Shown here: positions 52,689 through 61,413 of the stretch, one piece after another
How the letters are laid out: the number at the start of each line of letters is the position of its first letter
How positions within the stretch are numbered: the first letter of the stretch is position 1
Source of the DNA: Streptomyces candidus
Lineage (GTDB): Bacteria; Actinomycetota; Actinomycetes; Streptomycetales; Streptomycetaceae
DNA length: 64,000 bases
Direction: 5' to 3'
NCBI RefSeq assembly: GCF_014207445.1
Contig: NZ_JACHEM010000018.1
Coordinates: 1-64,000 of the forward strand
The notes under the pieces: model-generated
The model's database searches: none
Told to the model about the DNA's origin: nothing
The model's input: only the letters and a program-made list of their open reading frames with translations
Made by a program: the position numbers and the translations under genes

Positions 52689-53831
52689 CTACATGAGAGG
52701 GGTGAGGAACCGCCGTAGTACCTCTTCGTAGCCGGCCGGGTCGGCGTTCCACATCGCCGCATGGGCGGCATCCGGAACGGTGTGCAGGGTGACCAGGCCG
52801 GGCCGGGCGTGCGCGAGCGCGCGGGACGGCCCCCAGGGGGCTACGGTGTCGGCCGGCCCGTGAAAGATCAGCGTCGGGACGCGCAGCCCGTCGGGGTCGG
52901 CCGCCGCGCTCAGCCGGTCGCCGTGCGGTCCGGTGCTGCCCTGCGCGGCGCGCACCACGAGCGGCAGCAGAGCGCCGGGGGTGCGCCGGGCCCGGGCCAG
53001 GGCGCGCACGGTGGCCTCCCAGTCGAGCACCGGGGAGTCGAGGACGAGCCCGCTCACGAGGTGGCGGACGGAGGAGGACGTCGCCGCGCGCAGCGCCATC
53101 GCGGCGCCGGTGGACCAGCCGTACAGGATGACCCGGTCGGCGCCGTGGCGCACCGCGTGCCGGATCGCGGCGTCCAGGTCGCGCCACTCCGAGTCGCCGA
53201 GGTGGCCGAGGCCGTCGGGCGAACGGGGTGCGCCCGCGTCGCCCCGGTAGGCGAGGTCGAGCACGGGCATGCGGTGGCGGTGCAGAAACGCCAGGACGTT
53301 GAGCGGGTGCTCGCGGGTCGCGTCGAGGCCGTGCACGGTGATCACCCAGGTGGCGCGGGATCCGGGTACGAACCAGGCGGGCAGCGCCCCGAGTTCCCCC
53401 ATGACGTCCGTGTGCTCGAAGTCGAGGCCGAGCGCGCTGCCCGGATCGCCGGTGTGGACGTACGGGGTGAGCCGGACCTTCGTCCCCGGTTCGAGGGAGC
53501 CGAGGGTGACGCGCTTCAGGCGGCGTACGACCGTGTCGGCCTCGTGCGGGACCTCTTCAAGGACCGGGCCGACGACGGCGTGGACGCGTTCGCCGTCCGC
53601 TCCGGTGCCCTCCAGTCCGTACACGCCGGACTGGAGCGTGGTCAGGTCCCGGGTCAGGGTGATCCGGCCGGGCGCCGTGGAGTGCACGGTGACGCCGGGG
53701 TCGCCGGGCGGGGGCCGTCGGGGCGAGGCCTTGAGGGCCGCGGCGCCGGCGTACCGGGCGGCGGCGACCGTGGCGGCGCCGATGCCGATGAGGGTGGTGA
53801 CGGCCGCTGCCGTCGCTTTAGCCGGGTGCAC
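52689..53831 (-). CDS. Alpha/beta hydrolase family protein
   Basis: A 380-residue protein with an N-terminal hydrophobic anchor or signal (AAAVTTLIGIGAATVAAARY) and a C-terminal hydrolase domain. The nucleophile Ser is in LYGWSTGAAMALRA, Asp in IFHGPADTVAPW, and His in PDAAHAAMWN, giving a complete triad. The first 160 residues form an extra domain that may gate access or bind the wall. The substrate is unknown. Confidence 0.85.
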   Translation of the reverse strand: MHPAKATAAAVTTLIGIGAATVAAARYAGAAALKASPRRPPPGDPGVTVHSTAPGRITLTRDLTTLQSGVYGLEGTGADGERVHAVVGPVLEEVPHEADTVVRRLKRVTLGSLEPGTKVRLTPYVHTGDPGSALGLDFEHTDVMGELGALPAWFVPGSRATWVITVHGLDATREHPLNVLAFLHRHRMPVLDLAYRGDAGAPRSPDGLGHLGDSEWRDLDAAIRHAVRHGADRVILYGWSTGAAMALRAATSSSVRHLVSGLVLDSPVLDWEATVRALARARRTPGALLPLVVRAAQGSTGPHGDRLSAAADPDGLRVPTLIFHGPADTVAPWGPSRALAHARPGLVTLHTVPDAAHAAMWNADPAGYEEVLRRFLTPLM

Positions 53832-53921
53832 CGCTCCAGTGTCCGCACGGCGGGACGGAACTGCCAGTGGGCGCGGCCGGTGGAGGCCGATCCCGCTTTC
53901 CGGGACCGGCCTGCCGGGAGG

Positions 53922-54608
53922 TCAGCCGCGCTGTCCGTAGCCGCGCAGCTGTTCCTTCACGGCGTCGAGCTGGGGGCCCGAGAGCAGGGTCGGGGAGTGC
54001 TCGGGGACGGAAGAGGCGGTGAGCCACAGGCGGCACATCCACTCCAGCTGGGCGGTGCGGTCGTAGGCCTGGTCGAGGGTGTCGCCGTAGGTGAGGGCGC
54101 CGTGGTTGGCCATCAGGCATCCACTGCGGTCCCGCAGCGCGTGCACCACGTTCTGCGCCAGTTCCTCCGTTCCGTACGTGGCGTAGGGGGCGGTGCGGAC
54201 CGGGCCTCCCATGGCGGCGGCCATGTAGTGGATGAGCGGGAGCCGGTCGACGAGGGCGGAGACGGCGGCGGCGTGCACGGCGTGGGTGTGCACGATCGCG
54301 CGTGCGTCGGTGGCCCGGTAGACGGCGAGGTGCAGGGGCAGTTCGCTGGTCGGTGCGAGGGCGCCGAGCACCGGGCGGCCGTCGAGGTCGACGCCCACGG
54401 CGTCGTCCGGGCCGAGCCGGTCGTAGGGGACGCCGCTCGGGGTGAGCAGGACGAGGTCGCCGAGGCGGACGGAGACGTTGCCGGAGGTGCCGACGACCAG
54501 GCCGTCCGCCACCGATCTGCGGGCGGTGGCCAGCAGTTCCCGCCAGGCACGGGACACCTCGGCGGCCCCGCCCGTCCCGTCCGTCACAGCCGTCGCCTCG
54601 TTTGTCAT
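53922..54608 (-). CDS. Class II aldolase/adducin family protein
   Basis: A 228-residue cytosolic sugar-phosphate aldolase-like protein. The phosphate-binding and metal-site motifs are visible: GLVVGTSGNVSVRLGD, LTPSGVPYDRLG, ELPLHLAVYR, IVHTHAVHAAAVSAL and LMANHGALTYGD. The HTHxxH pattern and later His supply the zinc ligands, as in L-fuculose-phosphate aldolase. The exact substrate is not identifiable. ATG 54608 is chosen over 54617 for spacing. A single gene; the pit operon is divergent. Confidence 0.88.
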   Translation of the reverse strand: MTNEATAVTDGTGGAAEVSRAWRELLATARRSVADGLVVGTSGNVSVRLGDLVLLTPSGVPYDRLGPDDAVGVDLDGRPVLGALAPTSELPLHLAVYRATDARAIVHTHAVHAAAVSALVDRLPLIHYMAAAMGGPVRTAPYATYGTEELAQNVVHALRDRSGCLMANHGALTYGDTLDQAYDRTAQLEWMCRLWLTASSVPEHSPTLLSGPQLDAVKEQLRGYGQRG

Positions 54609-54842
54609 GGGCGGCATCCTGCCAGCCGGGGCGCCGGTACGGCAGCGCCGTACGGAAGGTGCGGGGAGGGCGGACGGCGGCCGGGGCCACTTCGGGGTGA
54701 CGAGGATCTCCTCGACGGGTCGCTCGGGCGGTTGAGCGGCCCCGCGCGCTGTTGACGCGCCGGTCATCCCTTACGGCGCCGCTGTTCCGGTGGAAAGCGG
54801 AACGGAGGGAGGGCGTTTCGGGTCACCGCAGCGCCCTGCCCA

Positions 54843-54883
54843 GTTCATCTTCCGTTCACTCAGGTTGCCTACGTTCAACGGGC
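54843..54883 (+). promoter_or_regulatory. Pho box (PhoP-binding direct repeats) upstream of pit
   Basis: GTTCATCTTCC (54843-54853) and GTTCACTCAGG (54854-54864) are adjacent 11-bp direct repeats that match the GTTCACC-type PhoP units of Streptomyces. Two further weaker units follow (GTTGCCTACGT from 54864 and GTTCAACGGGC from 54873). The array ends 29 bp before the pit start, so phosphate-dependent control by PhoR-PhoP is likely. Confidence 0.7.
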
Positions 54884-54911
54884 CACTGACCTCAAACGAT
54901 TGCCTGGGTAA

Positions 54912-56183
54912 ATGGAACACATCACGCTCCTTCTCGGAATCGTGATCGTGACCGCTCTCGTGTTCGACTTCACGAACGGTTTCCACGACACTGCCAACGC
55001 GATGGCCACCACCATCTCGACCGGCGCACTCAAGCCCAAGACGGCGGTGGCCATGTCCGCCGTGCTGAACCTCGTAGGTGCGTTCCTCTCCGTCGAAGTC
55101 GCCAAGACGATTTCCGGTGGGCTCATCAACGAGAGCGGCATCACGACGGAAGTGATCTTCGCGGCGCTCGTCGGCGCGATCCTGTGGAACCTGCTGACCT
55201 GGCTGATCGGCCTGCCGTCCAGCTCCTCCCACGCACTCTTCGGCGGCCTCATCGGCGCCACCCTGATGTCGGTCGGCGCTTCCGGCGTCAACGGCAGCGT
55301 CGTCATCACCAAGGTGCTGCTGCCCGCCATCGCCGCCCCGATCGTCGCGGGCATCGCCGCGTACCTCGCCACGAAGCTCACCTTCAAGCTGGCGAGCAAG
55401 ACCGACGAGAAGGCCACCGCCAAGGGGTACCGGGCGGGCCAGATCGCCTCCGCCGGTCTCGTCTCGCTCGCGCACGGCACCAACGACGCGCAGAAGACGA
55501 TGGGTGTCATCACCCTCGCCCTGGTCACCGGCAACGTCCTGGTCCCCGGCTCCAACCCGCCCATGTGGGTCATCGTCTCGGCCGGTGTCGCCATCGCGCT
55601 CGGCACCTACCTCGGCGGCTGGCGCATCATCCGCACCATGGGCAAGGGCCTCACCGACCTCCGGCCGCCGCAGGGCTTCGCCTCCCAGACCAGCGCCGCG
55701 ACGGTGATCCTTGCCTCCTCGCACCTCGGTTTCTCCCTCTCCACCACCCAGGTCTGCTCCGGTTCCGTGATGGGCGCCGGCCTCGGCCCCAAGGGCGGCG
55801 TGGTCCGCTGGTCGACCGCCACCCGGATGTTCGTCGCCTGGGGTCTGACCCTCCCGGCCGCCGGTGCGATCGCCGCCGCCGCCGAGTTCCTCACCGGTCA
55901 GGGCACCTGGGGCGTCACCGCCGTGGCGATCCTGCTGGTCGTCGGGTCGGCCGTGATCTGGCTGCTGTCGCGCCGCAAGCCGGTCGACCACACCAACGTC
56001 ACCGCCGACGACCTGGACGCACCGGCCGGCGAGAACGCCGGAGTCGTCTCCGCGGCCGTCGCCTCGGTCTCCCCGCCCCCGGCGGGCGTGCTCCCGCACG
56101 AGGCCACGCACATGGTCACCGGTGACATAAAGGCCACCCTCCACTCCCCCACCGAGGCGTCCCGCCCGGCCGCCTCGGTCTAA
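54912..56183 (+). CDS. pit: Inorganic phosphate transporter (Pit family)
   Basis: A 423-residue low-affinity phosphate transporter with about ten spans. The duplicated PD001131 signature is visible: FDFTNGFHDTANAMATTIST near the N-terminus and SLAHGTNDAQKTMGVITLAL in the middle. The C-terminal 60 residues are a polar cytosolic tail. It is preceded by PhoP-type repeats and followed 12 bp later by a small membrane gene on the same strand. In S. coelicolor the orthologous pitH2-type gene is recalled as PhoP-controlled. Confidence 0.93.
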   Translation: MEHITLLLGIVIVTALVFDFTNGFHDTANAMATTISTGALKPKTAVAMSAVLNLVGAFLSVEVAKTISGGLINESGITTEVIFAALVGAILWNLLTWLIGLPSSSSHALFGGLIGATLMSVGASGVNGSVVITKVLLPAIAAPIVAGIAAYLATKLTFKLASKTDEKATAKGYRAGQIASAGLVSLAHGTNDAQKTMGVITLALVTGNVLVPGSNPPMWVIVSAGVAIALGTYLGGWRIIRTMGKGLTDLRPPQGFASQTSAATVILASSHLGFSLSTTQVCSGSVMGAGLGPKGGVVRWSTATRMFVAWGLTLPAAGAIAAAAEFLTGQGTWGVTAVAILLVVGSAVIWLLSRRKPVDHTNVTADDLDAPAGENAGVVSAAVASVSPPPAGVLPHEATHMVTGDIKATLHSPTEASRPAASV

Positions 56184-56195
56184 GGAAGCGCACAC

Positions 56196-56417
56196 ATGAA
56201 CATTGACTGGGCAGCTCTGGGCACCGTCTTCGGCGTCAGCCTCGTGGCCACCGTGGGTCTGGTGGGTCTGTTCACCCTCGGCATCGTCGGTCTCTCCAAG
56301 CAGACCGCGGCCGCCGCGTCCGGCGGTTCCGCGACCGCGGCCCGCACCGGCGCGTACGCCTGCTTCGCGCTGTGCGCGGCGGCCGTGGCGTACGGGATCT
56401 ATCTGATCGTCGCCTGA
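56196..56417 (+). CDS. Small two-span membrane protein downstream of pit
   Basis: A 73-residue protein with two hydrophobic segments (FGVSLVATVGLVGLFTLGIV, FALCAAAVAYGIYLIVA). It is consistently encoded after Pit in streptomycetes, so it may be an accessory subunit, but no function is known. ATG 56196 is 12 bp after the pit stop. Confidence 0.8.
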   Translation: MNIDWAALGTVFGVSLVATVGLVGLFTLGIVGLSKQTAAAASGGSATAARTGAYACFALCAAAVAYGIYLIVA

Positions 56418-56431
56418 CACCCGTTCCCCCG

Positions 56432-56465
56432 AACCGCCCCGCGCTCCCGTGCGCGGGGCGGTTCT
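56432..56465 (+). terminator. Perfect 14-bp hairpin terminator of the pit unit
   Basis: GAACCGCCCCGCGC and GCGCGGGGCGGTTC pair perfectly around six bases, 14 bp after the small membrane gene stop and just before the cobalamin riboswitch. Confidence 0.8.
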
Positions 56466-56506
56466 GCGTGCTCTCCCGGGTTCCCGCCCGTCGCAGGTCA
56501 ACCCCA

Positions 56507-56666
56507 GGTTGACGGGCGTTCGCGGGGCGTGGTGGACTGCCGGAGCCAATACGGCGGCATGGAGAGGAAGCCGGTGCGAATCCGGCGCGGTCCCGCCACT
56601 GTCACCGGGCGGCTCGCACGAGCCGTACGGAAGCCAGGAACTCCCAGCCGCTCGTCACGTCGAACC
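56507..56666 (+). promoter_or_regulatory. Cobalamin (B12) riboswitch
   Basis: The conserved B12-box core GAAGCCGGTGCGAATCCGGC (56567 onward), followed by GCGGTCCCGCCACTGT, and the later GCCAGGAACTCCCAGC segment are diagnostic. A P1 stem is likely between GGTTGACG (56507-56514) and CGTCGAACC (56658-56666). After it, CAGGG/CCCTG forms a small hairpin immediately before the GAGTGAGGA ribosome site of cobD, so regulation is probably at translation initiation. Adenosylcobalamin should repress the downstream operon. Confidence 0.95.
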
Positions 56667-56698
56667 AGGGCGCGGACCCTGAGTGAGGACACACAGCC

Positions 56699-57739
56699 AT
56701 GCCCGGCTGCGGAACCCGCAGTTCAGCCGTCCCCTGCCCGGTTTCCGGCACGGGAGGCACCCCTGCCGTCGCCGACGCCCGCCTCTTCGCGTACGGCGCC
56801 GCCGCCGGAATGCTCGCGGACCTCCTGTTCGGTGATCCGCGCCGCGGGCACCCGGTCGCCGCCTTCGGCCGTGCCGCGGGCGCCGTGGAGCGCGTGCTGT
56901 GGCACGACCGGCGGGCGTGGGGCGCACTGCACACCCTGGTGTGCGCCGGCGGGGCCGCCGGCGCGGCGGCCGTCGCCGCACGGGCCGTACGACGCTCTCC
57001 CGCCGCTTCCCTCGCGCTGACCGCCGCGGTGACGTGGTCCGTCGTGGGCGGTACCTCGCTGGGGCGCGAGGCACGGGCGATCGGCGGGGCCCTCGCGGCG
57101 GGCGACCTGGAGACCGCGCGCGAGCGCCTGCCCCACCTGTGCGGACGTGACCCGCACAGCCTGGACGGGCAGCAGATGGCGCGGGCGGTGGTGGAGTCCG
57201 TCGCCGAGAACACGTCGGACGCGGTGGTCGGCGCACTGGTCTGGGGCGCGCTCGGCGGCGTCCCCGGCCTGGTCGCGTTCCGGGCCGTGAACACGCTGGA
57301 CGCGATGGTCGGGCACAAGTCGGCGCGGTACCGCCGGTACGGCTGGGCCTCGGCCCGGCTCGACGACGTGGCCGGCTGGCCGGGCGCACGGCTGACGGCA
57401 GCCCTCGCGGTACTCGCCGGGGACGACACGCGCGGTGCCGTACGGGCCTGGCGCGCCGACGCCGCCGCGCACCCGAGCCCCAACGCGGGCCCGGTCGAGG
57501 CGTCGTTCGCGGGGGCGCTGGGTGTACGGCTGGGCGGGACGCTGTCGTACGCGGGCCGGGTCGAGCACCGGGCGGTGCTCAACGGGGTGGCCGGCCGCCC
57601 CGTCGGCGTGCCGGACATCGAGCGTGCGGTGCGGCTGTCGCGCCGGGTGGGTGTGCTGGCGCTGGCCGTGTGCGCGGCCGGGCGGCTGGCGGTTTCGTAC
57701 GTGCGGGCCGGACACGGGGACAAGGGGCACAGCGCATGA
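56699..57739 (+). CDS. cobD: Adenosylcobinamide-phosphate synthase (CobD/CbiB)
   Basis: A 346-residue membrane protein that attaches aminopropanol (or its phosphate) to adenosylcobyric acid. Family motifs are GMLADLLFGDPRRGHPVAAF, VVESVAENTSDAVVGALVWG and NAGPVEASFAGALGVRLGG. The first 30 residues are less conserved; ATG 56699 follows the riboswitch and GAGTGAGGA. First gene of the cobalamin operon; its stop overlaps the cobQ start (ATGA). Confidence 0.93.
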   Translation: MPGCGTRSSAVPCPVSGTGGTPAVADARLFAYGAAAGMLADLLFGDPRRGHPVAAFGRAAGAVERVLWHDRRAWGALHTLVCAGGAAGAAAVAARAVRRSPAASLALTAAVTWSVVGGTSLGREARAIGGALAAGDLETARERLPHLCGRDPHSLDGQQMARAVVESVAENTSDAVVGALVWGALGGVPGLVAFRAVNTLDAMVGHKSARYRRYGWASARLDDVAGWPGARLTAALAVLAGDDTRGAVRAWRADAAAHPSPNAGPVEASFAGALGVRLGGTLSYAGRVEHRAVLNGVAGRPVGVPDIERAVRLSRRVGVLALAVCAAGRLAVSYVRAGHGDKGHSA

Positions 57740-59295
57740 GCGGCGGCGGACTGCTGGTCGCGGGGACCACCTCGGACGCGGGCAAGAGCGTCGTCACGGC
57801 GGGGATCTGCCGGTGGCTGGTGCGGCAGGGCGTGAAGGTCGCCCCGTTCAAGGCGCAGAACATGTCGCTGAACTCGTTCGTGACGCGCGAGGGCGCGGAG
57901 ATCGGGCGCGCACAGGCCATGCAGGCGCAGGCGGCGCGCGTCGAGCCGACCGCGCTGATGAACCCCGTACTGCTGAAGCCGGGCAGCGACCGCTCCAGCC
58001 AGGTGGTGCTGCTGGGCAAGCCGGTGGGCGAGATGAGCGCGCGCGGCTTCTTCGGGACGGCGGGCGGCAGGAAGTACGGCGAGGGCGTGCAGGGCGGGCA
58101 CCGGGAGGCGCTGCTCGGCACGGTGACCGAGTGCCTGGCCGAGCTGAGGAGCCAGTACGACGCGGTGATCTGCGAGGGGGCCGGCAGCCCGGCGGAGATC
58201 AACCTGCGGCGCACCGACATCGTGAACATGGGCATCGCACGCGCCGCCGACTTCCCCGTGGTGGTGGTCGGGGACATCGACCGGGGCGGCGTCTTCGCGT
58301 CGTTCTTCGGCACGACGGCGCTGCTGGCCGAGGAGGACCAGCGGCTGATCGCCGGGTATCTGGTGAACAAGTTCCGGGGCGACGTGTCGTTGCTGGAACC
58401 GGGCCTGCGGATGCTGGAGGACCTCACCGGGCGCAGGACCTACGGCGTGCTGCCGTACGCGCACGGCCTCGGCATCGACGAGGAGGACGGCCTGCGGGTG
58501 TCGATGCGCGGTGCGGTACGGGAGTCGGTGGTCGCGCCTCCGGTCGGCCAGGACGTGCTGCGGGTGGCGGTGTGCGCGGTGCCGCTGATGTCCAACTTCA
58601 CCGATGTCGACGCGCTGGCGGCCGAGCCGGGCGTGGTGGTGCGGTTCGTGGACCGGCCGGAGGAGCTGGCGGACGCGGACCTGGTGGTCGTGCCGGGGAC
58701 CCGGGGCACGGTGCGCGCGCTGGAGTGGCTGCACGAGCGGGGGCTGGCGGCCGCGCTGCGGCGGCGGGCGGCCGAGGGGCGGCCGGTGCTGGGGATCTGC
58801 GGAGGGTTCCAGGTGCTCGGGGAGCGCATCGAGGACGAGGTGGAATCCCGGGCGGGCGTGGTGGACGGGCTGGGACTGCTGCCCGTGCGGGTGCGGTTCG
58901 CGCGGGAGAAGACCCTGGCGCGGCCGGTGGGCGAAGCACTGGGCGAGCCCGTGGCGGGTTACGAGATCCATCACGGCGTCGCCGAGGTCCTGGGCGGGGA
59001 AGCCTTTCTGGACGGCTGCCGGGCCGGCTCGGTGTGGGGCACGCACTGGCACGGGTCGCTGGAGAGCGACGCGTTCCGGCGCGCCTTCCTGCGCGAGGTC
59101 GCTACGGCGGCGGGTCGGCGGTTCGTGCCGGCGCCGGACACGAGTTTCGAGGCGCTGCGGGAGGAACAGCTCGACACGCTGGGGGACTTGATCGAGGAGC
59201 ACGCGGACACGGACGGGCTGTGGCGGCTGATCGAGTCGGGTGCCCCCGGCGGGCTGCCGTTCGTACCGCCGGGGGCACCGGAGGTACACGGATGA
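57736..59295 (+). CDS. cobQ: Cobyric acid synthase (CobQ)
   Basis: A 519-residue glutamine amidotransferase that amidates the b, d, e and g side chains of adenosylcobyrinic acid diamide. The N-terminal P-loop is AGTTSDAGKSVVTAGICRWL, the ligand segment FKAQNMSLNSFVT is present, and the C-terminal class I amidotransferase has the catalytic Cys in ILGICGGFQVLG-like sequence GICGGFQVLGERIED and His in EIHHG. Starts in an ATGA overlap with cobD. Confidence 0.95.
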   Translation: MSGGGLLVAGTTSDAGKSVVTAGICRWLVRQGVKVAPFKAQNMSLNSFVTREGAEIGRAQAMQAQAARVEPTALMNPVLLKPGSDRSSQVVLLGKPVGEMSARGFFGTAGGRKYGEGVQGGHREALLGTVTECLAELRSQYDAVICEGAGSPAEINLRRTDIVNMGIARAADFPVVVVGDIDRGGVFASFFGTTALLAEEDQRLIAGYLVNKFRGDVSLLEPGLRMLEDLTGRRTYGVLPYAHGLGIDEEDGLRVSMRGAVRESVVAPPVGQDVLRVAVCAVPLMSNFTDVDALAAEPGVVVRFVDRPEELADADLVVVPGTRGTVRALEWLHERGLAAALRRRAAEGRPVLGICGGFQVLGERIEDEVESRAGVVDGLGLLPVRVRFAREKTLARPVGEALGEPVAGYEIHHGVAEVLGGEAFLDGCRAGSVWGTHWHGSLESDAFRRAFLREVATAAGRRFVPAPDTSFEALREEQLDTLGDLIEEHADTDGLWRLIESGAPGGLPFVPPGAPEVHG

Positions 59296-59362
59296 GAAGT
59301 GCCGTATGCGCGACAGCGGTTGCGGCTGTGACAGCTGTGCCAGGAACCACTATGGAGGCCGC
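59292..59362 (+). other. Intercistronic segment with two competing short frames
   Basis: Between the cobQ stop and the chelatase start are two possible small products. ATG 59292 overlaps the cobQ stop (ATGA) and encodes 24 residues ending in a TGA that overlaps the chelatase ATG. In another frame, ATG 59306 would add 19 residues to the chelatase, including Cys-Gly-Cys-Asp-Ser-Cys. Neither is confirmed. GGAGG at 59353 clearly serves the chelatase start at 59363. Confidence 0.4.
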
Positions 59363-61411
59363 ATGAGTACGCCCTATCCCTTCACCGCGCTCGTCGGACA
59401 GGACGACCTGAGGCTCGCCCTGCTGCTCAACGCCGTGTCCCCGGCGGTCGGCGGGGTGCTGGTGCGGGGTGAGAAGGGGACCGCGAAGTCCACCGCCGTG
59501 CGTGCGCTGGCGGCACTGATGCCGCAGGTGACGGTGGTCGCGGGATGCCGGTTCTCCTGTGACCCGGCGACTCCCGACCCGGCGTGTCCCGACGGGCCGC
59601 ATCCGGGTGGCGACGGCGTGTCGCGGAACGCCCGGACGGTGGAGCTGCCGGTCGGCGCCTCCGAGGACCGGCTGGTGGGCGCGCTGGACATCGAGCGGGC
59701 GCTCAGCGAGGGGGTGAAGGCGTTCGAGCCGGGGCTGCTGGCGGACGCGCACCGCGGGATTCTGTACGTGGACGAGGTCAATCTCCTCCATGACCACCTG
59801 GTGGACCTCCTCCTGGACGCCGCCGCCATGGGCGCCTCCTACGTCGAGCGCGAGGGGGTGTCCGTGCGGCACGCCGCGCGGTTCCTGCTCGTCGGGACGA
59901 TGAACCCCGAAGAGGGCGAGCTGCGCCCCCAGTTGCTCGACCGGTTCGGGCTGACCGTGGAGGTGGCCGCCTCCCGGGACACCGATCTGCGGGTGGAGGT
60001 CGTACGCCGTCGGCTCGCCTACGACGACGACCCGGCGGGATTCGCCGCGAAGTGGGCCGGGGAGGAGGCCGACCTCAGGGAGCGGATCGTCGCGGCGCGG
60101 GCACTGCTGCCGCACGTGCGTCTCGGTGACGACGCGCTCCGGCAGATCGCCGCGACCTGTGCCGCGTTCGAGGTCGACGGCATGCGCGCGGACATCGTGA
60201 TGGCCCGTACCGCGACCGCGCTGGCCGCGTGGGCCGGGCGTGAGGACGTACAGGAGGAGGACGTACGGCAGGCCGCCCTCCTCGCCCTCCCCCACCGCAG
60301 GCGGCGCAACCCCTTCGACGCGCCGGGCCTCGACGAGGACAAGCTCGACGACACGCTGGAGCAGAACAGCCCTCCGCGGAACGAGGACGAAGGCGGCGGG
60401 GACGACGATCCCGATCCGGGCCCGGACGGGCCCGGTGGCGGCATTCCGCCGCAGAGCGACGGCGGCGGACCCGACGCGCCCGAGCGCGCCGGGTCGGAGC
60501 AGGGCGACTCGCCCGAGCCGCCGGCCGAGCAGCCGGAGCAGCAGAGCGCCCCGGCCGGCCGGGGCGCCGGCGAGCAGCCCGCAGCCCGGGCCGCCGAGCC
60601 GTTCCGTACGAAGATGCTGAGCGTGCCGGGTCTCGGCGACGGGGCGGCGGGACGCAGGTCCCGTGCGCGCACCGAGCACGGCCGTACGACGGGGGCCGTG
60701 CGTCCCCGGGGTGCGCTCACCAAGCTGCACCTGGCCGCCACCGTGCAGGCCGCCGCCCCGCACCAGCAGGCGCGCGGGCGCACCGGGCGCGGGCTGGTCG
60801 TGCGCCGCGACGACCTGCGGCAGGCGACGCGCGAGGGGCGCGAGGGGAACCTGGTGCTGTTCGTGGTGGACGCCTCGGGGTCGATGGCGGCCCGGCAGCG
60901 GATGAGCGCCGTGAAGGGTGCGGTGCTCTCGCTGCTGCTGGACGCCTACCAGCGGCGGGACAAGGTCGGCCTCGTCACCTTCCGGGGCAAGGACGCGGAG
61001 GTCGTCCTGCCGCCGACGTCGTCGGTGGACGCCGCCGCCGCACGTCTGGAGCTGCTGCCGACGGGCGGGCGTACACCGCTGGCGGCCGGGCTGCTCAAGG
61101 CGCACGACGTCCTGCGGGTGGAGCGGCTGCGCGATCCGTCGCGCCGTCCGCTGCTGGTCGTGGTGACGGACGGGCGGGCCACCGGGGGCCCGGAGCCCGT
61201 GGCGCTGGCGGGCCGGGCGGCGCGGCTGCACGAGGCGGAGGGCGTCGCCTCGGTGGTGGTGGACTGCGAGTCGGGAATGGTGCGGCTGGGTCTGGCGGCC
61301 GAGCTGGCACGGGAGTTGGGCGGCACCGCCGTCACGCTGGACGAGCTGCGCGCGGACTCCATCGCCGGGCTGGTCAAGGACGTACAGGGCACTTCGAGGA
61401 AGGCTGCATAA
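59363..61411 (+). CDS. Putative cobaltochelatase, AAA+/VWA fusion (ChlI-ChlD type)
   Basis: A 682-residue fusion of a Mg-chelatase-like AAA+ ATPase and a VWA domain. Walker A is GEKGTAKST, Walker B YVDEVNLLHDHLVD and sensor TMNPEEGELRPQLLDRF; a Pro/Asp/Glu/Gln-rich hinge covers about residues 345-415; the MIDAS motif of the VWA is DASGSMAARQ. With a CobN-type subunit encoded elsewhere it should insert cobalt into the corrin ring. GGAGG lies eight bases before ATG 59363. A longer in-frame start at 59306 is discussed separately. Confidence 0.9.
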   Translation: MSTPYPFTALVGQDDLRLALLLNAVSPAVGGVLVRGEKGTAKSTAVRALAALMPQVTVVAGCRFSCDPATPDPACPDGPHPGGDGVSRNARTVELPVGASEDRLVGALDIERALSEGVKAFEPGLLADAHRGILYVDEVNLLHDHLVDLLLDAAAMGASYVEREGVSVRHAARFLLVGTMNPEEGELRPQLLDRFGLTVEVAASRDTDLRVEVVRRRLAYDDDPAGFAAKWAGEEADLRERIVAARALLPHVRLGDDALRQIAATCAAFEVDGMRADIVMARTATALAAWAGREDVQEEDVRQAALLALPHRRRRNPFDAPGLDEDKLDDTLEQNSPPRNEDEGGGDDDPDPGPDGPGGGIPPQSDGGGPDAPERAGSEQGDSPEPPAEQPEQQSAPAGRGAGEQPAARAAEPFRTKMLSVPGLGDGAAGRRSRARTEHGRTTGAVRPRGALTKLHLAATVQAAAPHQQARGRTGRGLVVRRDDLRQATREGREGNLVLFVVDASGSMAARQRMSAVKGAVLSLLLDAYQRRDKVGLVTFRGKDAEVVLPPTSSVDAAAARLELLPTGGRTPLAAGLLKAHDVLRVERLRDPSRRPLLVVVTDGRATGGPEPVALAGRAARLHEAEGVASVVVDCESGMVRLGLAAELARELGGTAVTLDELRADSIAGLVKDVQGTSRKAA

Positions 61412-61413
61412 CG

